64,000 nucleotides of DNA from Sugiyamaella lignohabitans (taxonomy: Eukaryota > Ascomycota > Dipodascomycetes > Dipodascales > Trichomonascaceae). Position numbers and translations under genes: made by a program. Where the stretch lies: positions 2,914,001-2,978,000 of the forward strand of contig NC_031674.1 in NCBI RefSeq assembly GCF_001640025.1. The letters run 5' to 3'. A model generated the notes under the pieces. The model saw nothing but the letters and a program-made list of their open reading frames with translations. It was not told the origin of the DNA and did no database searches. Of this stretch, positions 55,555-64,000 are shown in pieces (positions within the stretch are counted from its first letter, which is position 1; each line of letters opens with the position of its first letter).

Positions 55555-56025
55555 TTAACAATTAGCGTCTTGACACACCGCCAACCACGAATATAGTGTT
55601 CGATAGAAGCAGGTTGATACTTGCCAGTGGCCTACAAAAACAGATGTATAACTATTCTGCTGACATGAATGGTGAGGGTAAGGCGTCACTGTCATACCAG
55701 TACAACACTGATCATTTCCAAACTGCCAAGCATTATATGCTGAATTAACATTATTACATCCTCCAGTCTGGCAAGTTATTAAGTTATTGCTCTTACAGTC
55801 GCCTTCATCACTTACATATGCGGAATAATAGTTTCGAACTGTTGCGTCTAATGTACCTTCGCCAAAAGTAATATTTGAAACAATTTGTTTGCCATTACAC
55901 GAACCTAAAGGCTGAATGTCAAGAACGTTAGCGATCAGATAATTTGATGTTACGGCTTCGTCTAAGATGCCTGATATTTTAAGTTCTATACCGCGGCTGG
56001 CACACGCACAGTCAACAGATCCCAT
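55555..56025 (-). CDS. Cys-rich protein, probably the C-terminal part of a secreted-protein family member
   Basis: A 156-residue frame with 12 Cys (for example CQTGGC, DQCC and a final CQDANC), the pattern of an extracellular disulphide-rich domain. It has no signal peptide, and a stop codon lies two codons before the ATG. Its residues 14-39 are similar to residues 105-130 of the forward frame nearby, so the two cover overlapping N- and C-terminal parts of one ancestral protein. Codons 3-13 lie within the 35-bp direct repeat. I think this is an N-terminally truncated copy, possibly a pseudogene; a missing upstream exon is the alternative. Function unknown. Confidence 0.45.
   Translation of the reverse strand: MGSVDCACASRGIELKISGILDEAVTSNYLIANVLDIQPLGSCNGKQIVSNITFGEGTLDATVRNYYSAYVSDEGDCKSNNLITCQTGGCNNVNSAYNAWQFGNDQCCTGMTVTPYPHHSCQQNSYTSVFVGHWQVSTCFYRTLYSWLAVCQDANC
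55986..56020. repeat. 35-bp direct repeat, right copy
   Basis: Same sequence and orientation as 54790-54824. It overlaps the 5' end of the minus-strand Cys-rich frame. The two copies bracket 1161 bp that include the whole forward secreted-protein gene and most of the minus-strand one. Confidence 0.92.
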
Positions 56026-56245
56026 CTCTCAGATGTACTTCTCCACCTCGGTAGAATCAGAGAACAACCTGAAGCTAACTAGCTAGCTTTCAATATCATA
56101 TTTGTAATTATGAGTTAGTGCCTAAAATGTCACCAGATTCAAGTATGTCCTTATCGAGACAATCCTTTATCTACTTTACAATCTTGCCAGGGGTCCTTAG
56201 CTGCTATCTGCGGGCCGCACTGAATTATAGTAAATACAATTATGT

Positions 56246-57265
56246 TTATAACTTAGATACAATGGCGCGACCAGCCTTGGAAGCATTAGCGCGATTCAGC
56301 TGGTTGGATATCCAGCTACCAGTCAAGCTCAAAGCGTTCAGATCAATTCCTGTATCATAGCCCAGACCGTGTAGCGCATATACTACATCTTCGGTTGATA
56401 CGTTTCCGGATGCACCTTTGGCATAAGGGCAACCACCAAGTCCACCTACAGAACTATCAACAGAACGAACACCCATTTCAACAGCTTTCAATACATTAGC
56501 CACACCTTGGCCATAAGTATCATGAGCATGAATAGCAATCTGTGACAGAGGCACTGCTTTCAAGACTTCGCTTAGCATAGCCTCAATAGTAGCAGGAGTA
56601 CCAACACCTATTGTGTCCCCTAGAGATACTTCATAACAACCTATGTCAAGCATTCTCTCTGTTAGTTTGGCAACCAAGCTAGGACTAGTTGGTCCGTCGT
56701 AAGGACATGCAATCACTGTAGAAAGATAACCTCGCACACGAATATCGTTTTCTCTGGCAACTTTAATAGCTTTTTCAAACGCCTCAAACCCTTGATCAAT
56801 TGATCTGTTTGTGTTTTTATAACTGAACCCTTCAGATGCAGCACCAAAAATTGCAACTTCATGTACTTTTTTACCAACAGTGGATGCGCTTTCTATAGCT
56901 TGTTCAATTCCTTTCGCGTTTGGGGCAAGTACTGAATACTTTACACCATTGCCGTCATATTTCGAGAGTACTTTAGGATAGAGAATGCTATGATCACCCA
57001 TTTGAGGAACCCATTTTGGCGACACAAATGCCGTGACCTCAATCTCTTTGAGCCCAGCTTTCGTCAGTCGGTCAATCAGTTCTAATTTTGTTTCTGTCTC
57101 TACTGCAGCCTTTTCGTTCTGAAGCCCATCTCTGGGTGAGACGTCAATGATTCGCACAAAGTTTGAATCGGTCGTCGTAGACAAGCATCTCCCGGTCCGT
57201 TTTGCACGAGAGAAACTTATCAACTTTTCTGTTGTTATCGGTCTCCGTAACACGTCTTTCCACAT
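56246..57265 (-). CDS. Hydroxymethylglutaryl-CoA lyase with mitochondrial presequence and peroxisomal C-terminus
   Basis: A 339-residue TIM-barrel enzyme that cleaves HMG-CoA to acetoacetate and acetyl-CoA, the last step of leucine breakdown. Diagnostic motifs are IIDVSPRDGLQNEK with the catalytic Arg, the metal-binding HAHDTYGQGVANV, and GGLGGCPYAKGASGNVSTED with the catalytic Cys loop. The N-terminus MWKDVLRRPITTEKL is basic and amphipathic, fitting mitochondrial import. The last three residues are SKL, a canonical PTS1. An in-frame ATG 21 codons earlier is an alternative start; I prefer the later one because the presequence starts there. S. cerevisiae has no such enzyme. Confidence 0.94.
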   Translation of the reverse strand: MWKDVLRRPITTEKLISFSRAKRTGRCLSTTTDSNFVRIIDVSPRDGLQNEKAAVETETKLELIDRLTKAGLKEIEVTAFVSPKWVPQMGDHSILYPKVLSKYDGNGVKYSVLAPNAKGIEQAIESASTVGKKVHEVAIFGAASEGFSYKNTNRSIDQGFEAFEKAIKVARENDIRVRGYLSTVIACPYDGPTSPSLVAKLTERMLDIGCYEVSLGDTIGVGTPATIEAMLSEVLKAVPLSQIAIHAHDTYGQGVANVLKAVEMGVRSVDSSVGGLGGCPYAKGASGNVSTEDVVYALHGLGYDTGIDLNALSLTGSWISNQLNRANASKAGRAIVSKL

Positions 57266-57894
57266 TATTGAATGTATTTCAAATAGATCAGAAGAATTGT
57301 GAATGAGGTTGTTTATCGACAGATACATCTACTGATATATATGTGCATATTGAACAAGATGTGGGGTGCATATAAGCGGAAGTACTCGGAGCAATTTCGG
57401 AAACCCCAAGACGGCTTGAACGAATGCGAGAAAGAAACTGGTTCATGAAAGAGACTCTTAAAAATTTCGGGATTGATTCCGTGGTGAGACCAGTCTGCCG
57501 TGGTAAAATGCTAATTTATAGGTTAATTGAGGTCTAGCGACGGCGGAACTCGTCTATGGGCTTGAAAAGATATTGGAATTTGGTTACAAATTCCGCTCTG
57601 CAAATAAAAAGCTCACTTCATACACGCCAGAATTAATATATTAAATTGGGGTACTATCCCTTTTTACGGTGTGGATTTCTTTTTCACATGCCACATTCGA
57701 TATCTACTGGCCCGACGAAAACTTGCTGTGGAGATGGAGCTTTCAGTTGTGGCAGTAAACGGAAATGTCTCATGCATGTATACATATGCGAGATAAGATA
57801 TCGCTAGGGCTAGGAGTTCAAGATGAGAATGGTGTGGCAATGGGTAGGCCAGTTTAAACTTCAACGAATTCAATATTTCATGGGATAGAAGAAA
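57266..57894. other. Divergent promoter region (HMG-CoA lyase / F-box protein)
   Basis: About 630 bp. The short frames are not supported. No tRNA, repeat or known site recognised. Confidence 0.5.
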
Positions 57895-59478
57895 ATGAGT
57901 GGAAATATGTAAGTGATTTCAAATTCCTTGTGGCCTTTTTATAACTAACTCAGTAATAGCCAAGTTCAGCTGCCTGGCCTTGGAACTGATATTCTGGTCA
58001 ATGGTGTATTGAGATTCCTAGAGTATAAAGATATTATTGCTCTGAGCGAGACATGTAGAGACCTCCATCAAGTTACCGTGAACGACTCCGTTTGGCATGA
58101 CTTATACATTCACACTTTTGGCCCTGATGAATGGGTTCCAAACCATGGCCAAAGTAAAAACAACTGGAGAGCCCTTTTTCATTGGAGACTTGGAGCCAAG
58201 TGGATGGTATGGGGGGAGACAACTGGCTACAGAATAGCACATCATGACAGTGACCTCCCTGAAGAAATGGCGATTAATAATTACCCTCGTACAAGTGGAA
58301 TATCTAGGCCATTCAAAGTTGGTCCAATTACAAGATATGACTCTGGTATTCCGCAAGGTGGTGACTCTGACCCTATCAGAAAGATATATATGGGTGGTCG
58401 CATTGAGGGTGCACTTCGTCTAGCAACTTCACATCTTAAAGTTCAAGGTTTACCACAACCTGGTCGTGGACGTACGACTTATATTCGTCCGCAGATTGTT
58501 GGACCACGTATTGTATCTACCCCCATACCACACCGTGTTCCGATTGCCATTGCCGCTAGGGAACCTTCATTAGATAAAGATGATATGGAAGTTGACCCGC
58601 AAGTACTTCAAGCATCATTTGGAAGATATATCATCCTAGCAATTGACAGGGATAATCGTTTATTAATAGGATCAATTCCGCCTACTGGTCCGGTGACATA
58701 CAGATCCAAGCTTCTTCCTGATGCAATGAGTGGCACGATATTAAGAGTTGTTGCGGGTTGGGGATCATTCTGTGCCTTAACTATAGCCAATAGAGGCTTA
58801 ATATTATTTGAGGATGATGGCAGCAGTGGCGGCTTTATCGAAAAGTGGCATGTAATATCTGGGCCCGACAATAAACAGGTTGTTGATTTTGTAGTGGGAG
58901 AAGACTTTGTGGTTTATCTGGATTCTGCGGGGGAACTTTTTGCAGTCGACCTGAAAGTATTGCCCTATTTATCAACTATTCAATTGACTAACATCCAAGA
59001 TACATTTCATAAATTGACTAGCAAGATCACAAACCTTGACATTCTATCCAACCCTCCACGTATAGTACGCGTCAACGGATGGTTCCGTAGGTTCGTGGCT
59101 TACGACGACTATGGGCACGTCGTGATCGCCGAAAGGACGAATTCTGATATTAGCGACAGGTCCAAATCACAGTTTGAACCCACCGTCTATGAGGGATTAC
59201 AGAATAACTCATGCACAGCTGTTGCTTTTGGAGACCATCACATAATGGCATTAGTTGGCGGTAAAATCATGGTTTGGGGAGCAGAATCCAAGGGATGCGG
59301 ATGTTTTGGACTTGGCAACAGCGACCAGGTCCTGCAATTAGAAGGAAGTTCCCGTGATCGTGGCGGCCTCCATCTCAAAAATCCCACAGTAGTACCTACC
59401 GATGGGCTTGTAGTAGCAATTGCAGCCGGAGGCTGGCAGTCTTCAGCTTTGATTGTAGACGGTCCACCACCGGTCTAG
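57895..59478 (+). CDS. F-box and RCC1-like repeat protein (Saf1-like)
   Basis: Two exons, 57895-57908 and 57960-59478, encode 510 residues. The first exon is only 14 nt (MSGN plus two bases); the 51-nt intron starts GTAAGT and ends CTAACTCAGTAATAG. Splicing completes the F-box: LPGLGTDILVNGVLRFLEYK, then IIALSETCRDLHQVTVNDSV and WHDLYI. The rest contains beta-propeller-type repeats of the RCC1/BLIP-II class, such as VVAGWGSFCALTIANRGLI, TAVAFGDHHIMALVGGKIMV and WGAESKGCGCFGLGN near the end. F-box proteins are substrate receptors of SCF ubiquitin ligases. The architecture resembles S. cerevisiae Saf1, which targets adenine deaminase, but orthology is unproven. Confidence 0.88.
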
Positions 59479-59780
59479 CCATATCATAGGCAATACATAT
59501 TGGTCATGTCAGAATTTGGCGATGAAATGAACCCAAATACTCCTAGAATAGCTAGAATCAAAGCAGTCCCCGTGGGCCAATGATATTAGCTAATCTAGAT
59601 ATTTCCAACATAGCCTATGGGCAATTTAGCAATAGATTTCGAAGTTTCATATCCAATTATCCCAATTGGAACGGTTGAACTTAGAACATCGAAAATCAGA
59701 GTATGTAAAAAACGCATATAATAAATTATCTACCAGATATTTGTACATCTAGTGATAGGTGCTTTCATTGAACTGTACAA
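59479..59780. other. Convergent intergenic region
   Basis: About 300 bp between two convergent genes, AT-rich, no frame or repeat; probably the two 3' untranslated regions. Confidence 0.5.
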
Positions 59781-60091
59781 TTACTCGGCCTTGATGCCAG
59801 CCCAAGCGTGGGCACCGTACCATAATGGCACACCAACACAGGCATAAGTAAACAAAGCGTAGAAAGGGTAGACAATGACCTTGGAACGAGGGTGTCTCAT
59901 CCAAAGAGAGGTAGCCTTGTGGGATTGGAAATACTTTTGGTAGTGGTTGACTTTGTTGACAGGCTACGAATGTTAGCAATCTGCTTTTATACTAAACCCC
60001 ATTATTGCAAAGTCAATCTAAAAATTTGCCAGTAAAAGATGACACGATTATTTATTTCAAATCTCCACCCAAGTCTGAACAAACTTACCAT
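59781..60091 (-). CDS. COX7: Cytochrome c oxidase subunit 7 (intron directly after the ATG)
   Basis: A 61-residue protein. Exon 1 is just the ATG (60091-60089); a 125-nt intron (GTAAGT ... GCTAACATTCGTAG) follows; exon 2 is 59963-59781 and continues PVNKVNHYQKYFQSHKATSL. The central motif LWMRHPRSKVIVYPFYALF matches S. cerevisiae Cox7 (WWRHPRSALYLYPFYAIF), including the single membrane helix. Length is 61 against 60 in yeast. It is a nuclear-encoded small subunit of respiratory complex IV. Any frame search of this region without splicing yields only a wrong-frame product. Confidence 0.92.
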
Positions 60092-60362
60092 TTTGTGGTT
60101 TGATTCTCTATTCGATATATTGCTGATGTGAAAAACAACTGTGGTTGACTATATGATACGATTTATTTGTCTCGAATGCAACAGCCAATCAGCAAGTACA
60201 TGCACAGTACGTTGTGAGGGTTATGCAGTAATTTTAGTGGTGCCATACTGCACTAAATATGAGACAGCCTTGCGAAACATGTGGTTAAGGCCGCGAACTG
60301 TCACTGTCACTGTATACTACTTCTATCTCGAGACATAATAAATAAACTCTATCTTTACATCA

Positions 60363-63300
60363 TTACCTATGATGGTATGGCCTAGGTTCATAGAAACATA
60401 CGAAATCCACCTAAAATAGTTAGTACCCTAGTTTGCAGTTCTTATAAATATAACCTGTACTTACTTCAGAGCTTTTTAGAGCGGCGTCAACTGTCGGTTG
60501 TACAGCTTGAAAGACTCCGTCACCGTTCCATACTGTTCGATCTATAGTAGCATCTTTAAGTGTGCCGTAAATAAGCTGAAGAGTCTTGCTCGAATCTGTT
60601 GTCTCATAAGATTTCATCACATACCGAATAAATCGAACATCTTTCAATGCGCGCAACGCACCGCCTTTGCCAAACTTTTCCACTTGTCTGAAATACGTAA
60701 GCAGAGCTTTGAGAAGATGTTCGAATAAGACAGTAATGACTCGCTTGGCGAGATTCTGCGAGACATAGTGTACTCTAGCATGTACAGACACGAGAACCAA
60801 CAGACATTCATATACGTACTTGCTGATAGTTGAAGAATCATCTGCCGTTAACCAATTAATGCCTGATAATAAAATGCCCTCTCTCACAGCATCAGACAAC
60901 GTACTGCGCTTCTGTCGTGTGTAAAGCTCAAACAAATTGGTTTCCATTTCATCAGTTCTACTTCTTAATGATGCACTGACCTCTTTCGAAGACGTCATAA
61001 ACGACCTTTCAAAGTATTTGAAGAGCCGAGGCAGAATATTTTCTCTGATCTCTACGAGATTACTTAGCACTAGCAGCACTTTCAAATCTGGGGTCAATTC
61101 TTGTGGTGATAATTGGTCAATGACACTTGGGTCCATCAGATCTGCTAGCGGTACTGAAGTAAGGTTAGAGCCATTGGAAAACCGCTTACTGGCACTCATT
61201 GCATCAAGAGATTTTGATAGCGCGGTCATTATACTGCTGATACTAGTCTGCATGGCATTAGCAAATTCGTTCAAAATCTGTTTCAGTAGTTTATTCGGAG
61301 GCGGCGCAACGAGTTCACTAGACTCATTTTCGGGACTGAAAAATACGATTCGCTTGATGCCTGACAAAACAGCATAGTGATAAGTTTGAAAATATTGCGG
61401 GAACTTCGTGAGTGAGTCGTTACGCGGGGCTCGTGTCCAGTCTTCGATCAATGAGAACTTCTTACAATCTTCTTGCCAGGAATTGCACACCGAGTATACT
61501 GACCGCTCTCTTACAGTAGTGAGGACACTTCTAAGCTTTTCGGCATTATTTTGCTGAACGTGAGCAAGGCTTAACTCTCGAAATCCTGAATACAGAGAAG
61601 AGATTATCTGACCCAGATACTTAGATGAGCTGAGTGCATTCGCAAAGGGAGGGCTGAACAAAAACTGTTCCTGGCCGCCTTGTCCCAGAGACGAGCCGCT
61701 GGAATTTGAAGCGAGATGTCCAGACAGTCTGTTTTGGACACCACCTGCGATAGACAAACTGCTACCACTCGTGATAAGGCCAGATGTACCAGTGGCTCCT
61801 GTTGGTCCTGCGGCATTGCTTGTCACACGGGTAGTAAAGTACTCCAAGGTTCTGTCAGAGAACAGTTCTACCAAACTCTTACCCGACTTTTTAATCTCAT
61901 TAACTTCATAATTCGAGAATCTAAGGTGTGTCTCTGATTCTCCCTGATATCCAGTTGGTAAGTTCAGTTGCTTTTGACCGGTCAGAAATCCATTACAGCT
62001 CTGCCAGAAAACGCAAACCTTGGCAGCAATAGCTGCAATATCTTCTACAATCGTGCGAATATTTATCCACATTTCAACGATCTCCATAGCATCAATCAAG
62101 CCACTTGGATTAGCGAGAAATGCGCTGCTTCCTGTACCAGTAGCACTACTGGGTATGGATCCAGTACTAGAAGTGGGCGAAATCAAAGAAGTGGTATTAC
62201 CATCAATAAGAATCTCGTGATATGCTGACCCATAGAATGCAGTAAGCTCTTTTAGAGGATGGATAAAATTGACTTCGTCAGGAGGCTGTGCCGTTTGAAC
62301 ATTCATTCTCATCAGGTTAGAACGCAATTTCAGCTTTTCAAATTTATCAATAGTTTGATCCTTCAAAATTTGGATTTGTTGTTCAATCCACTCTAATATA
62401 GGATTGTCTTCAACACCGATATCCAGTAATTTCGCAATAAGTTGCATGTAGTTTGAATTTGGATCTGCCCCACCAACGTCCAGCGTACCACCACCTGACA
62501 GTTTTTTCCAGGTATCCTGTTTATATTGCTCAACAATAATCTCAACTTCGTCCCAAATTCTGTCAATAATCTTCTTGTTCTGAACGATATAGTCTGGGGT
62601 ATACGAGGTAATATCGACAGTAGTGTTTTTGATATCACGTCCTCGCCTATAGTCACGAATTAGGAGGTCGTGATTCTTATCTTTGATATGCTTAAGTATT
62701 GTTGAAGGAAGATTGAATAAGTATTTGTTCTTGTCTATAAGTTTAAGAGCCGCTGTAAGTCTCTCCTCCTTTTTCTGGTAATCCACCACAGGTTTCATGA
62801 CCAAAGTGGCCTTAGCATTTGCATCATCAATATTTGCACGAATGCTATCGACACCCCATCCCTTTTCCGCGTTGAAACCAGTGTTATCGACCTGTTGCAG
62901 AACCGACTCTAGCAATGCTTTGGATCGAACGAACTGGATGTATTCCCGTTCCACCAAATTTCGCAATGCTTCAGACCTTTGGCTAATTGAACCTTCCAGG
63001 TATGATAATGAACTCACAAGTTTCGAGTATGTAGTATCGGAATGCACATCACGAAGGAAATCGGTTGATGAGAACTTGGTGGACGATATAAGATATTTAC
63101 CCCTAACGGAAGGGTCGGTATCTACATCGATGCCATGTTCACGGAGAGCTGATAAAACTGACGACCGATAGCCAAGTGGATCTGCTTCATCATTTTGTAG
63201 CGAGGAATAAGCGCTCGAGCCATTGACAGAACTAACTAGTTCACGTAGCAAGGCATACTTTGACAGGTCTCCATGTACGTCAGATTGTTGAGATATACCA

Positions 63301-63425
63301 GTGCCCTCTTTATCACCATTCTTATCAATCAGACCCAATTGCGAAGATGAGCTAAACTCCTCTGTCCACACCTGAGCATTCTCGTCAACAATTCCGTAAG
63401 TATGGAAGATTTTGGCTTTATCCAT
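60363..63425 (-). CDS. SEC5: Exocyst complex subunit Sec5 (terminal micro-exon)
   Basis: Exons 63425-60465 and 60410-60363 encode 1002 residues. The 54-nt intron begins GTAAGT and ends CTAACTATTTTAG. It replaces an unconserved read-through tail by the 15-residue end VDFVCFYEPRPYHHR. N-terminal Sec5 signatures are DPLGYRSSVLSALREHGIDV, GKYLISSTKFSSTDFLRDVH and the helix REYIQFVRSKALLESVLQQV. The long C-terminal part is helical, CATCHR-fold-like, with Ser/Gly-rich insertions near residues 425-445 and 560-610. Sec5 is in the octameric exocyst that tethers secretory vesicles at the plasma membrane. I start at the first ATG (MDKAKIFHTYGI). Yeast Sec5 has 971 residues. Confidence 0.92.
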
Positions 63426-63907
63426 CGCAATTGACTCCAACACCTAGCTGTAATTGTTGTTCAGGTACGGTGTATCAAGTACTCCTCCACATTACAACTC
63501 CCGTCGATCACACATGTCGCACCAAATATTCTAATATCGATACCAACAGTTTTATCTCACAGAATTTCATAAATTGTGGTTTCCGAAGAAGTTAAGAGAT
63601 AAGATTAAATAAGATCAAGGGTCCTTAGGATGGTGTACTTGCGATCCTAGAAGCTGAGCTCTGGCCGTAAATGTACATAGCAGGTCCCTCAAGTCAGCAT
63701 GTGAAATCATATGGCATTAAAGTGACGTGGCAGTTGAAGACCGACGACGAATAAAAACGTGGACAAATAAATATGTTGTCATAATATGTAGGGCGGGACT
63801 GATTGACAGAGAGACGGTAGGTGTAATAGTACAATTTAAGGGATAGTTGTGAGAAGGTGTTTTTATTGGATGTAAGAATGGATGTAACAAGCGATTCTGC
63901 CGTTCTA
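63426..63907. other. Intergenic region upstream of SEC5
   Basis: About 480 bp without supported frames, tRNA or repeats; it holds the SEC5 promoter and the 3' region of the next gene. Confidence 0.5.
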
Positions 63908-64000
63908 TTAGAAACGCCCCCGTCCACCTCTTCCTCCACGTCCTCCACGTCCTCTACTTGGAGGATAGGCCGCCCTGGTCTTGGCTATGGTTTTTGGTCG
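63908..64000 (-). CDS. C-terminal end of an RGG-box protein (partial)
   Basis: The last 30 codons of a gene that enters from the right edge. They encode RPKTIAKTRAAYPP followed by a pure Arg/Gly tail (SRGRGGRGGRGGRGRF) and a TAA. Such RGG tails occur at the C-termini of RNA-binding proteins (Sm/LSm proteins, Gar1, hnRNP-like proteins) and are methylated on Arg. Too little is present to name the family. Confidence 0.7.
   Translation of the reverse strand, partial: RPKTIAKTRAAYPPSRGRGGRGGRGGRGRF

Noticed and set aside
56246..57328. Upstream ATG of HMG-CoA lyase as the main start
   Set aside because: The extra 21 residues include two acidic residues and lie before a good presequence; kept only as an alternative.
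59749..59979. Minus-strand frame of 76 codons in the COX7 region
   Set aside because: It is a wrong-frame reading of the COX7 second exon; the correct frame gives the conserved Cox7 protein.
1..64000. tRNA, rRNA and CRISPR features
   Set aside because: I saw no A/B box pair, rRNA-like sequence or regular spaced repeats in the intergenic regions. A tRNAscan or Infernal search would be decisive.

Overview
This is a nuclear fragment from an ascomycete budding yeast (Saccharomycotina) that is probably neither in the Saccharomyces family nor in the CUG-Ser clade. The evidence: genes are compact and mostly intron-less. The few introns are short (46-125 nt), begin GTAAGT or a close variant, and carry a CTAAC branch point only a few bases before the 3' AG. 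eIF3e and HMG-CoA lyase are present, and both are missing from Saccharomyces cerevisiae. A CTG codon stands at a conserved leucine of eIF1A (15063-15065), so CTG reads as leucine. A basal lineage such as Dipodascaceae, Trichomonascaceae or Yarrowia relatives fits best, but I cannot name the species.

Layout. 0-5 kb: a mitochondrial NAD(P)-binding protein, an orphan gene and an SPX-domain phosphate transporter. 5-15 kb: the regulatory subunit of trehalose synthase (one intron), a serine-rich phosphoprotein candidate, CTK3 and eIF1A, separated by long empty intergenic stretches. 15-20 kb: a gene-poor region with GC-rich hairpin motifs and one divergent gene that looks like a degenerate phosphatidylinositol phosphate kinase. 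20-33 kb: SLX1, a NIPA magnesium transporter, glucosidase II alpha, an OPT peptide transporter, TSC10, MIC12 (two exons) and mitochondrial ribosomal protein bL17. 33-41 kb: TRM732, eIF3e and POL32 (three exons). 41-54.5 kb: a complete cytoplasmic dynein heavy chain in seven exons. 54.5-56.1 kb: a rearranged locus holding two opposed fragments of one secreted protein family and a 35-bp direct repeat. 56-64 kb: HMG-CoA lyase, an F-box/RCC1 protein, COX7 (its first exon is just the ATG), SEC5 (with a terminal micro-exon) and the end of an RGG-box protein.

Most genes are single-copy housekeeping genes of unrelated pathways, as expected on a yeast chromosome. I rebuilt exon structures for eight genes (TPS regulatory subunit, MIC12, TRM732, POL32, dynein, F-box protein, COX7, SEC5) by joining reading frames at GT...CTAAC...AG boundaries that restore conserved protein sequence. 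The least explained parts are the PIPK-like gene at 17.6-18.8 kb and the secreted-protein locus at 54.8-56.0 kb.
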